Positions 47,017-57,420 of a DNA stretch of 64,000 nucleotides are shown here, piece by piece; the first letter of the stretch is position 1; the number at the start of each line of letters is the position of its first letter. The translations under genes were made by a program, and so were the position numbers. The notes beneath the pieces are model-generated. The model made no database searches and had not been told where the DNA came from. It worked only from the letters and a program-made list of their open reading frames with translations. Source of the DNA: Pyronema omphalodes (Eukaryota > Ascomycota > Pezizomycetes > Pezizales > Pyronemataceae); contig JAJJXM010000073.1 in assembly GCA_024516155.1 (NCBI GenBank), forward strand, positions 124,001 to 188,000, in the 5' to 3' direction.

Positions 47017-50000
47017 ATGGATCCCCTTAGCCTTTCTTCCGGGATCGCAGGGCTCCTCGGCCTCGTGATTCAGATCGGCGGTGCCATCGCCAAATATGTC
47101 AGCGATGTAAAGTCCGCGGAGAAGGACGCCCAGGACCTTTATACAGAGATACAATCTCTCCAGGGAGTTTTGGAACAGCTAGTGGGCTTTCTTCGAGGCG
47201 AAGAAGCAAAAAAGATCTCGTTCGATGACAATGCTGTGTTTTTTTCCGTGATAGGATCCTGCCAAACCATCATCCAAGACCTTGAAAAGAAGCTTGGCAA
47301 AGTTGAAAAATCAAAGCACAGCAGCACGTTTGATCACCTCATACAGCGCGGAAAATGGCCTTTCCAGAAAGAGGGATGTCAGCAACTAGTGAATACATTA
47401 CATCGATATGTACAAATATTTGAGTTTTCACTAAACATTTCGAATTTGTTCGTATTTGTCCCGACGCGCTTGTCAATTATCTAGTATACCTATGCTCATG
47501 ATTTCATTTACCCAATAGTAACCACCTTGCCAAGACATCCTCGGATATGGACATGGTCCTGCGGATGTCCGAACAGAATCTGGAGATTCTCTCTGTTATA
47601 AAAGAGGTTTCTCAGTCGAATACAAAAATGCAGCATTCTACATTGATAACCTTAAAGGGAATTGAGAGGCACTTGACAGGTGGGAAACCAAATTTTTTGG
47701 AAAATATCCTTACATAGCCCCTAGTTCACAAACTGATTCATTTTGAACATATAGAATCCGAGGTTAGTGAACTCTTGGAATGGATTTCTTCGATAGATCC
47801 CCAGATAAGACATAACAATATTCGCCGAAGTAGAATGAAAGGCACCGGCGATTGGTTTTTACAGACAGAGAAGTTTATGAGATGGAAGAACTATAGTCAA
47901 GGAAGTGAGGAATCTTTTGAAAACAGTATACTGGGTATCTATGGAATCCCTGGCGCTGGAAAATCCGTCATCTTGTATGCAAGTCCACAGCTAAGATTGA
48001 GCGGGGCCATTGCTGATGCAAACTGCAATTACAGTTCCCTCATAGTTGATCACATACAAGATACTTTCGAATTTGAAGACGACTTCTGTCTCACCTGGCT
48101 TTACTGCGATTATGATAATGACAGCCACCAAACCCTGGAAAACATGATCGGAGCTCTGCTAAGGCAAGCAGTTTTCAAACTGTACTATCGCTCGAAAGGA
48201 CTACCCCTTGACGTCATTCACAAACTGTTAAAGAGAAAGCGGGAGAAGAAGCCACTCGAAACTACCGAAGCTACCGAGTTCCTCTCGCAGATTTTGAGAC
48301 TCTCCGCCAAGTCTTATATCTGCATAGATGCTCTGGACGAGTGCAGGGACGATAGAAGAAGATCGCTCGTACAGTCGCTGAAAGCAATATCAGACGCTCT
48401 CAAGCTTTACCAGTATTCAGTCCGAATAATCATCACTGCGAGGCATCATGTAAATGAGAATATCTACCGTGATTTTGTTAAAGATCTGGCATGTATTATT
48501 CAATTGAAGGCAAACCAGGGAGATATTGCAAAATACGTCCGCCAAGAGTTGGAAAACGATGTCAGCGGTGTTGACATGACAGAAGAGCTTAAGGAGACGG
48601 TAATCGCAAAAATCCTCAGCTCTTCGAATGGAATGTCAGTTTGCTCCCCAGAGGCCCCGAAAGTCATCCCGGCATTGAGAACTGGCTGACTGTGTGTATT
48701 TTCCAGGTTTCTATTACCGGCTCTTCAGATACAGAGTGTTTTAGAGTGCGCCACACCCCGGGATAGGCAAGAGGCTCTCAACACGATGCCCGAAGGCCTC
48801 GAGGACGCCTTTGAAGTTACCCTGAAAAGAATAAATCAGCAGAAATCCAAATCAAAGCATGCGATGAAAATCCTCCAGTGGATATTCCTTGCAGTAAGGC
48901 CATTATCTATCGATGAACTTCGACATGCTCTTGCTACCCACCCGAACGACACCGAATACGATGATCAGCGTGCTCTAAAGACGTCACAGATAATCGACTT
49001 TTGCCTCGGTCTTGTGATCCTGGACAAAGAAACTTCAACTGTCAGACTCGTTCATAAATCACTACAAGATTATTTGTGTTCCGAATACGACGATGGCAAT
49101 TTGTTTCAGAATGGTCACGAGGAACTTGCTATTTCCTGTCTGACTTACATGAACTTCAACTATTCATCTACCGATGGGTTCCGGGATGAATTGGTCTTGA
49201 ACATTGTGGATTCGAGTACAGAGCCAGGACCTAGAAACACGGCGGATCGGCTATTCAACTTTGGCAAAGCAACGCTGGAGAAGTACGCATTTCTCGACTA
49301 CGCAATCTGTAACTGGAGCCACCATGTAATAGCAGCGCCTAATGATAAAGTCGAAGAACTTGGAATCAAGTTTCTGTCAAGTAACGGGGGTCTGCAGTGT
49401 ATTTCGGGGAACCTCCGTACATGGCCAATTCTGATTGCGGAAGACCAACTTTGCACTCCGGTATGGCCAGTGAAACACTTGTCTGATCTTGACGAGGGCG
49501 AAATGAAAGGCGCTCTAGTCAACTGCAGCCATGTATCTATTTCTGGTTTACATATTGCATCAATCTATGGTGTTCAAAACATTGTCCAAAAATTGATTGA
49601 CAGCGGTCCCTCCGATATCAATGAACAGTTCAAACCCGGTGCCTCGCCATTACTGCTTGCGACAATTGGCAATCACAATAGTGTCACCAACTTACTACTA
49701 GAAACCAACAATATCGAAATAAATCTGGAGGATGAGCATGATGCCAAGTTGTTATTTGTAGCCGCCTATAATGGAAATTTGGACGCCGTGCACAGGCTGA
49801 TTCAGAGAACCGTTACAAATGGAAAACTGCCCGTCAAAATTGGTAGTCCGGTTTTTCTACACGCCATTCGTGGAGGAAATATTAACGTTATTCACTTAAT
49901 ATTGGAAAGATGCCATGTCAACTTCAACTATCAAGGAACGAGCGGAAACACAGCTCTAATTTATGCAGCGCAAAACAGTGCCCGCAATGATATTGTTCGC

Positions 50001-51857
50001 CTACTTCTTGAGCGGACGGAGACTGATGTCAACATGGCGGGCAACTACGGCTATACAGCTCTCATACTGGCAGCTATTAACGGCCATACGGATATTTTTC
50101 GCCTGCTTCTGGAGCGGACGGAGACTGATGTCAACATGGCGGACAACAATGGCGATACGGCTCTTATATTGGCAGCTGATAAAGGCCATACGGATATTGT
50201 TCGCCTACTTCTGGAGCGCACGGAGACTGATGTCAACATGGCGGGCAACAATGGCTATACGGCTCTCATACTGGCAGCTTTTAACGGCCATACGGATATT
50301 TTTCGCCTGCTTCTGGAGCGGACGGAGACTGATGTCAACATGGCGGACAACAATGGCGATACGGCTCTTATATGGGCAGCTGATAAAGGCCATACGGATA
50401 TTGTTCGCCTACTTCTGGAGCGCATGGAGACTGATGTCAACATGGCGAGCAACAATGGCTATACGGCTCTCATACTGGCAGCTTTTAACGGCCATACGGA
50501 TATTTTTCGCCTGCTTCTGGAGCGGACGGAGACTGATGTCAACATGGCGGACAACAATGGCGATACGGCTCTTATATGGGCAGCTGATAAAGGCCATACG
50601 GATATTGTTCGCCTACTTCTGGAGCGCACGGAGACTGATGTCAACATGGCGAGCAACAAAGGCTATACGGCTCTCATACTGGCAGCTATTAACGGCCATA
50701 CGGATATTTTTCGCCTGCTTCTGGAGCGGACGGAGACTGATGTCAACATGGCGGACAACAATGGCGATACGGCTCTTATATTGGCAGCTGATAAAGGCCA
50801 TACGGACATTGTTCGCCTGCTTCTGGAGCGGACGGAGACTGATGTCAACGTGGTGAACAACGACGGCTATACGGCTCTTACGCTGGCAGCTTCCAATGCA
50901 AATACCGATATTATATGCCTACTTTTGGAGCGGACGGAGACTGATGTCAACATGGTGGACAACGATGGCTATACCGCTCTATCAAATGCAGCTCTGGCTG
51001 GTCATACAGAGACTGTCCAAATATTATTGAAAAAAGCCGGTATAGATGTTAACTTGAGAAATAACGACGGAGAAACTGCGCTTTCCATTGCGTGTAATAA
51101 GGGGTACCATGATATAGTACAAATCTTAAGAGAAGACTGGCGGATTCAGAAAACCTTCGAGGAAGAAGCTATAACGTCGTCTATTCGCACCTCTGAGGCG
51201 GTTGCGGGGCAACCCGAAACTCTCTGCAATGTCGCACCCCATGAAGATATGCTTCAGGATATTACCAACCCACCTCACCCCACCGATGAAAATACAAAAA
51301 CGCCATCAAAAACAACCCTTCAGGATGCTCCGGAGGAAGACGAGCCCTCTCCACATACAACGCCAGAAGTATTTACGGCTGAGATATCACACCTATCATT
51401 ATCCGCAGAAGAAGAATTGAAGAAAACAACTATGCAAGATAGCGGGTCTATTCCAGAGCAACCTAATTCCTTTTTTGATCCCATAACCGATACTCTTATC
51501 GCCGAAGTGAAGACATCTGATGTATCTTCACCTGCCTCCCCAACCAGTCAAACACCGCAACCCTGCTCTAGCCAAACTTGCAAAGATTCTCTAACAGAGC
51601 CATTGCTACGCCCCAATTCTACAGAAATTGCCATAATACCACCATCAGTACAAGTCTGCGAAACTATCGACGAAGATCCAAGGCCTTCTTCCTATAAAAC
51701 TTCCGTCTCGCTGGCAGTTGATGCCCCATATCTAACTCCTTCAGGGGCAGAATCTTCACTATCGGTAGGCAGTGGAGTTAGTTCATCAAGAGGATCATTC
51801 AAAAGAGGAGTACGTGGTTCCTTGTCAAAGGTGAAGAAGAAACTGAAATTTTGGTAG
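47017..51857 (+). CDS. NACHT-ankyrin NLR-like (STAND) protein 2
   Basis: Probable fungal NLR-like sensor ATPase; ligand unknown. Exons: 47017-47447, 47519-47679, 47755-47974, 48035-48634, 48707-51857; 1520 aa. The start MDPLSLSSGIAGLLGLVIQI is typical of the fungal STAND N-terminal domain (residues about 1-200: a helical, weakly hydrophobic start, then coiled, charged sequence). NACHT: Walker A GIPGAGKS (261-268), Walker B ICIDALDEC (Asp369), then RIIITARHHVNEN. Winged-helix-like part: KILQWIFLAVRPLSIDELRHAL and RLVHKSLQDYL. Ankyrin repeats span residues 745-1285; residues 910-1181 are four nearly identical 68-residue double repeats. The tail is Ser/Thr/Pro-rich and ends basic (KVKKKLKFW). 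It is paralogous to the gene at 14343-19328, with three shared intron positions. The 60-nt intron 47975-48034 is a multiple of three and stop-free. Confidence 0.9.
50022..50837 (+). repeat. Four 204-bp tandem units coding for double ankyrin repeats
   Basis: Units begin at 50022, 50226, 50430 and 50634 and are exactly 204 bp each. Each codes for two 34-residue ankyrin repeats, one of GYTALILAA type and one of GDTALI(L/W)AADKGHTDIV type. The copies differ at very few bases, and most changes alter amino acids at a small set of positions (Gly/Ser after MA, Ile/Phe after AA, Leu/Trp after ALI, Thr/Met in LLLER). Flanking ankyrin repeats are clearly more diverged. Confidence 0.97.
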
Positions 51858-52659
51858 TGATATGGTATGTCTTGTTTTAGTTATTGATTGAATATCGTAC
51901 TAATTGTTCATAATAGTGACGGTAACATGGATGGAGGAGGTGCTGCGAGATGTAGGGTGCTTGAATCAGTCGTAAAGATTATTGTTTTTCGGTGGTGCTT
52001 TCACTGTGTTCTGAGTATTCCGATTGATATTTCTGAGAGATGCTTGTAGTGGATCATAGGAGAGGGAAGTGGTGTTGCGGTGTTCTTATTGATTCTATGC
52101 TTTTTTGGCAGCTTTTATAATTTTCCTGTTCATTTTTCTTTCTTCTTTTCCTTTTTCGATTGGATTTATATGTGCATACTGTGGTAGGCCTATGTGTATC
52201 GGAGGTCATGAATTATAAGCCTGTAAACACGTGCCGACAGTGGGTAAGTCAATGAAGTTTGAACAGACGTTGATTATTTTTGGATCGCGTTCAGCGGAAG
52301 GTAACTTCAGTAGAATTCTGTAGTCCTAATGCGGATGTTTTCAATTGAATTTGGGCGGTGATGTCAACCCAAATGAAAGTTAGAAAAGAGATTGTGGGCG
52401 GTTGATTCGATGTGGACGACTGAAGGGATACGAAACGGAGTATTTGTTGCAGTGGCCATTACAATGGACAACCTTCTGATAGGAAAGAGTAGCTATGGAA
52501 GAATATAGGCAGATGTAATGTGATTCGCTATTGGGGAAGAGGTTGGTCAAATCCCAATAAGATATTTTCTTGAAGGCTTTCGGCAAAGGTTTCGATGTAA
52601 AGTTCAAGCAAAACCATCATCCAAAAAAATAATACAAGGAAATTCCAGACGCCAGTGAG

Positions 52660-52676
52660 AAAAAAAAAAAAAAAAA
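52660..52676. repeat. Poly-A tract (17 A) beside the 5S gene
   Basis: Seventeen A on the plus strand, which read as poly-T on the 5S coding strand, about 28 bp beyond the 5S 3' end. Confidence 0.85.
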
Positions 52677-52703
52677 CAAGAGTTAGCCTTCTCGGGACAA
52701 AAA

Positions 52704-52818
52704 CTACAGTATCCGGGATTCCCGTCTGGTCACCCACGACAGTATTAGCCGGACGATATCATGCTTAAATAGCGCAGAGCGGACGGGATGCGTTGTATTC
52801 ATGATTCTATGACCGTAG
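52704..52818 (-). rRNA. 5S ribosomal RNA gene (dispersed copy)
   Basis: Read on the minus strand this 115-nt stretch carries 5S landmarks: CCCGTCCGCTCT after the first third, TTAAGC in the box A region, and GTGGGTGACCA followed by CGGGAATCCCGG near the 3' end. The ends pair (CTACGGT with ACTGTAG, seven pairs with one G-U), helix II pairs (ATCATG with CATGAT) and the distal arm pairs (TCCGG with CCGGA). A TTTTT terminator follows immediately. Single dispersed 5S genes are normal in Pezizomycotina. Its sequence departs from commonly seen ascomycete 5S copies in the helices while pairing is kept, so it may be a lineage-specific form or a minor variant; a pseudogene is less likely. Confidence 0.78.
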
Positions 52819-53956
52819 CTGTTTGTGAAACGGCTAAGCTGTTACTCAAGAAGCTTTGCCGGAATCACGAGTGATTCTTCATCATCTCTGCAGACATGTT
52901 TGCAGATTCTAGCTAGCCAGGAACCAATAAATCTATACTTAGCCTAACTTGAGATCTATGCAGTCTGCAGCGAACACTCGCGACTCTTTAACGAGGCCCG
53001 CTGAGTAGGATTTTGAATTACACATACCCGCAATACCGAGTAATCGGAAGCGGATGAGAATCCTCGCCGCTAGGCAGCTCTTAAATTTGTAAACCAGCGG
53101 TTTCTATTGACAAGCCAGGCTCCAGTAGACTTTCCTCTTATTCATTTTTTTCGAGTTTTTCCCTTCTTCCTTTGTATGCTACAGCGTCAACAAAAACGTT
53201 AGATACAGAACGCGGTATCTCCATCCAACAACACGATTCTCGAGAATTTCAACTCACCTAACTTAGAGTCGACATACCCGAAGTTAGGTCAAGCTCACGT
53301 AGGTATAATCTAACTTGATACCCGGAACAGCCTTCTTAACAAACTGGTAAACGTCGTCTCTATGATTCATCCGCTTGTTTTATCAGATAATGCGCCTCAG
53401 GTATGTCGGATTTGAGTCTAAACTGTTTAATAAAATCTACATATGAAAATCCCAAATGAAAATGAACCCGTAATTATTGAACATTCCGGAGCTGCAGCGT
53501 AATTCTCTACCATCGTGTAACATGAACCCGAGCCTATAAATAAGACGGTAAGGTAGACCAAGATGGCGCTTCAGGCTTGAAAAGCTCAGACGTTTTGTAA
53601 AATATCAATTGGTTGGTTACTGAGATATTACGCACAACCGGGTAGGTCTAATCAGCTAACATCGCCCCCGGTAATAAATAATAAGACATAAAATCAAAAG
53701 TGACTTACAAAATTAAAATCCTAATGCCTCGTTCAATGGCGTGTGAAACGGGAAGAAATCAGAACTCGGAAAGGTCGCACGCGGTACTCCTTTCCAAATC
53801 CCCCTGCTAGCCGCTATGGACTGAGGGTTGTCGTCACTTAACCCTTGACCTAACCCTAACTCCATCATACTCCATTTTTTTTCCTACATATCTATTCCTT
53901 TCTACACTCACCGACCGTTGATATTACTCAATACTATTTACTATTTACAATACCTA

Positions 53957-54886
53957 CAAATAGTCAGAGTTCGGCACGGTCCGTCCAGGACGGCGGACCG
54001 GACGGGACCACGCTGGTGGTCCGGTCCCGTCCTCGACTCCGGACGGACGGCCACTATGTGGTCCGGTCCCGTCCACAAACTGAAAAAGACCGGACGGGAC
54101 GGCGGGTGACGGCAGGACCGTGGGTTTCGGGTGAGCTAGTTTGCAGGGGGTTGTTCGGTTCAAGTTTGCCAGACATTATGGGCCGCAGCAGCGACGTCTT
54201 CAGCACTGTAGTAGATGAACCCTTTATGCAGCACTTTAGTAAAACTTTTACACCCCACTGCAGGTGCACGATCCACCCAGCAATAGTTTGACTGCCTATG
54301 GTAGCTTGTTATTGTTTTTATTTCTTAGTAAAGTACGCTCCCTCTATAAATATTCCTTCTATCCTTCACATTCCATCTTCTACCTTTCCATTTTCTACCT
54401 GTAAGAATTTTCCACTTTGTTCATTGCCGTGTAAGTCGAACATCAACAGCTCTTACTCAATTCCCAGCAGAGCAAGAACATACCAATTTTATCATCGCCA
54501 TCCTCTACACCTGTTCCGACCAGGAGCACAACACCCTGCCTGTCCTCTCAAGAGTTGTGTTCATTCGAGAAGGATGGGGAAGGACGCATTTTAGTGGCGC
54601 GAGAAGGAGCATTCTTATGCATCAGTATAGTTTTTCTTTGTTTGCAAGCAATTCCATATAGGTGACTTTAATTCATGCAATGCATCAGAATTATCTAAGG
54701 AAAACACCACAAGCCGTAGTAAAAAAACTGCGGGTTGCGAGTGACCGACAATGACGCTAGTCGTGGTCACCCACGGTCGCCCGCGGTCCGTCCCGTCCAT
54801 GGTCCCTCCAGGACGGCCGGTCCTGGTCCTACTTCAGGACGGGACCGCGAGTGACGGTCCGGACCGTGCCGAACTCTGCAAATAGT
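53957..54886. mobile_element. Non-autonomous hAT-type DNA transposon (MITE), 914 bp, with target duplication
   Basis: The element spans 53965-54878. Its ends are perfect 19-bp inverted repeats (CAGAGTTCGGCACGGTCCG) and it is flanked on both sides by the direct 8-bp repeat CAAATAGT (53957-53964 and 54879-54886). Terminal CA plus an 8-bp target duplication is the hAT superfamily hallmark. GC-rich subterminal zones (53980-54125 and 54775-54865) carry many copies, in both orientations, of a GGACGGGACC-like motif, as expected for transposase-binding repeats. The interior has no ORF over 100 codons, so it must rely on a transposase from elsewhere. Intact ends and target repeats suggest a fairly recent insertion. 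Confidence 0.9.
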
Positions 54887-56113
54887 ACGGAAAATATTTT
54901 GGATTGAAAGTTTGGATATTCCGGCTAGTCTCGGTGATCTTCTCCTGCAGCTAGACTGAAGAAATAGCAACTCTCCATCCCTCTGGACAGCTCATCTGAG
55001 AGGATGCTTTAGAGTATTATGAGGAATTGTATTACAAACCACCATGGCATGGTATGAGCAAACAGGTCTCCAAATTGTAACAACGAGAATTAAAACCAGC
55101 AGGAAGAAGAGCGGCGACAACAGACCCAGAAAATGAAGTACGCTCTGGGGCGGATCCCAGCGAGACTCCGAGGTATCAGCCAGAACCTCGAAATGTATTC
55201 AGACTGTAGCATACGTCATAACCTTGAGGTTGGAAACGTTCAAGAAATTCAAATCAAATTGCATCAAACCATGGAATGGTATGAATTAGAAAGCCTGTAC
55301 GTATGGTACATGTACGGGCAAGAATATTAGGCAGTATTCAATTCGACATATCCAGCATATCAAGACTCTATGATAAATCCCAACAGATTCTAGAATTTTA
55401 CTATTATTTATTCCTTTCCTCAGCGCAGCATGTAGAATGAAACTTAAAACCGAAGCTAGTTGTTTCCTGGAGACTGCAGCCCAACCAATTCCTCAACACC
55501 CAAACATGAGTGATCCGTTATACTATCACATCAATCTAGCAAGAGCCATTTTTGCAACCTTGAACCCTCAGTAATACCCCCTGCCCCATCCACAGCCCAG
55601 CAACCCTTCTCTTACAAATAACCATCACCTTAATAACCCAGTACAATGACAGCAAGCCTTATTGAGTTACATCGACCAACCTTACATCTTTCTTGGTGCC
55701 CATCATCATCACTGTTCTTAGAAGCAATGCGTCAATGACAAATTCGGTAGCTGGCTTAGGAATTTTATTTTTATTCTTATCACACTCTATGATTCTTTGC
55801 TCAGTGCTCATTCAATGAGCCTTTACGCAAGTACCATAAGAAAAACATCTTGTATTGTGCATTTTGATTTTTTACAGTATCTTCCTTTGAGTTCTAGTTT
55901 TATACAGCAGATCTTAAAGAAGCAGCGAGTGAATTTTACTTCAGTCATCCTTACAGCCCTCCCTCCCCCTTCTTGCCATCCTTCTCGAAACCCTCAACTA
56001 AAATTCAACCGAGATTCTTTTGAATCCAAACAACGCAAAAAACTTATCTACAGCCCAGTAGCGTGAGTTAATTGGGACCACAGATTAAAAAAGTAAATAA
56101 ATAAATAAACATG

Positions 56114-56185
56114 TGACCACAGCAGGGATCGAACCTGCAATCTCTTGATTCGTAGTCAAGCGCCTTGCCATTGGGCCATGCGGCC
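56114..56185 (-). tRNA. trnR(ACG): tRNA-Arg (anticodon ACG)
   Basis: 72-nt cloverleaf on the minus strand: acceptor GGCCGCA pairs with TGTGGTC (two G-U pairs), discriminator A, D-arm around GGCCCAATGGCAAGGC, anticodon stem CTTGA/TCAAG with loop CTACGAA giving anticodon ACG, and T-arm GCAGG-TTCGATC-CCTGC. No intron. A T-rich stretch with six T lies downstream as a Pol III terminator. Reads CGU/CGC/CGA codons after A34-to-inosine editing. Confidence 0.96.
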
Positions 56186-57420
56186 ATGTTATATTTGTTT
56201 AGGGTACATACCCAACACAATGGTACCATAAAACCCTCTTTGTTGTGAATTTCAGAAGCGTATGTATGGAACACCATGCATGGTCACGTCTTGGTATTGG
56301 AGTCGCTATTGCCTACGGCTTACTCCATGAGCTTCCTGATATCATGCACATAGCTTACAGGACCGTATGTATGTATCACATATCCATGCACTATATTCCG
56401 CAACAACAATTTCACAACCCGGCAGGATATTTCCCATCGTCACCCCCAACTCTCGCAGCGTACAGTATAGAAACTGATATAATTCTCCATAAGCCTCAAT
56501 CCTCACCGAAGTTTCATCGCAATATCACCGTAATATCACTTCATCAATCAATCATCGAGCATCGAGCATTTCTTAATCTTATTCTTACTTCTCCTGGCCC
56601 CTGGGTGTCCTCAAATTTTTAAATTCTAAAATATAAACAACAAAAAAAGAGAACTCCATCCATAACCCCGCAACCCTGCTTTTTAATTGTAGATTCCATA
56701 TAAAGCCCCCCCTTCTCTCTATTTCTCTTTCTCTTCCACTGCAAACCAATAACGGCAGTACTCCGTCCCTCTCTCTCTCTTTTTCTCTTTGTTTCTCCTT
56801 GTTTCTCTCACCGAACCCCCCTCCCCCCCCCCTTCCTTCTCTCTCAGTGTCTTTTTCTCTCTCACCAGACCCCGAAACCCGATCACCTACTGAATCCTCA
56901 TCCACATATCTTTTGCTATACATCATTATTCACAAAAAAAACAAGAGCGCAAAAAAGCGCACATACAACCAACCAATCTCGAAAAGAAAGAAAAAAGAAA
57001 AAAAAAAAAAAACAATCTCTTAAAAAGAAAAACAACAACCATCTCTTAACAAATCAAAAGCAAAAGCAAAAAAGCAGTAACCCAATTCTCTCATATCACG
57101 AAAAACAGCGAAAAAAAATCTTCTTCAGCAAACGGTAAAAAGCAATCAAAACAGGAAAACATCAAGCTGTAAAAACAAGAAATAACCTCCAAGTAGACAT
57201 TTGAAAAGAACCAGAAACAGGAAAAAACGAAGAAAAAAACAGGCAATTTTTTAGACATCAACTACTGGTGTGGTGCAAGCTTAACTGCTGAGATAACCGG
57301 TAATAGGTACACAATGCACGATGCACGGTGTTGGGAATATTGTACATATAACTACTGAACTACTGAACTGTTGTGGAAAATCTTTTTTGAATCATTGTTG
57401 TTAACAAACGCCTGGTGGAT

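Larger units (their letters stand above)
51858..57420. other. Gene-poor region with Pol III genes and a hAT-type element
   Basis: 5.5 kb without a supported protein gene between NACHT-ankyrin gene 2 and the 3' end of LOS1. It contains a 5S rRNA gene, a hAT-type MITE and tRNA-Arg (separate entries). Short frames at 52380-52607, 55133-55330, 55797-56066 and 56245-56622 show no domain or family pattern. The stretch 56640-57240 is A- and C-rich low-complexity DNA. Confidence 0.6.

Noticed and set aside
49963..50856. 297-codon ORF in another frame inside NACHT-ankyrin gene 2, and minus-strand 62-66-codon repeats
   Set aside because: Created by the 204-bp repeat units, whose length is a multiple of three in every frame.
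52528..52737. 69-codon minus-strand ORF starting MGDQTGIPDTV
   Set aside because: Translation of the 3' end of the 5S rRNA gene and the adjoining poly-T.
56068..56277. 69-codon minus-strand ORF with MAAWPNGKALDYESRDCRFD
   Set aside because: The classic false translation of a tRNA gene; it is tRNA-Arg.
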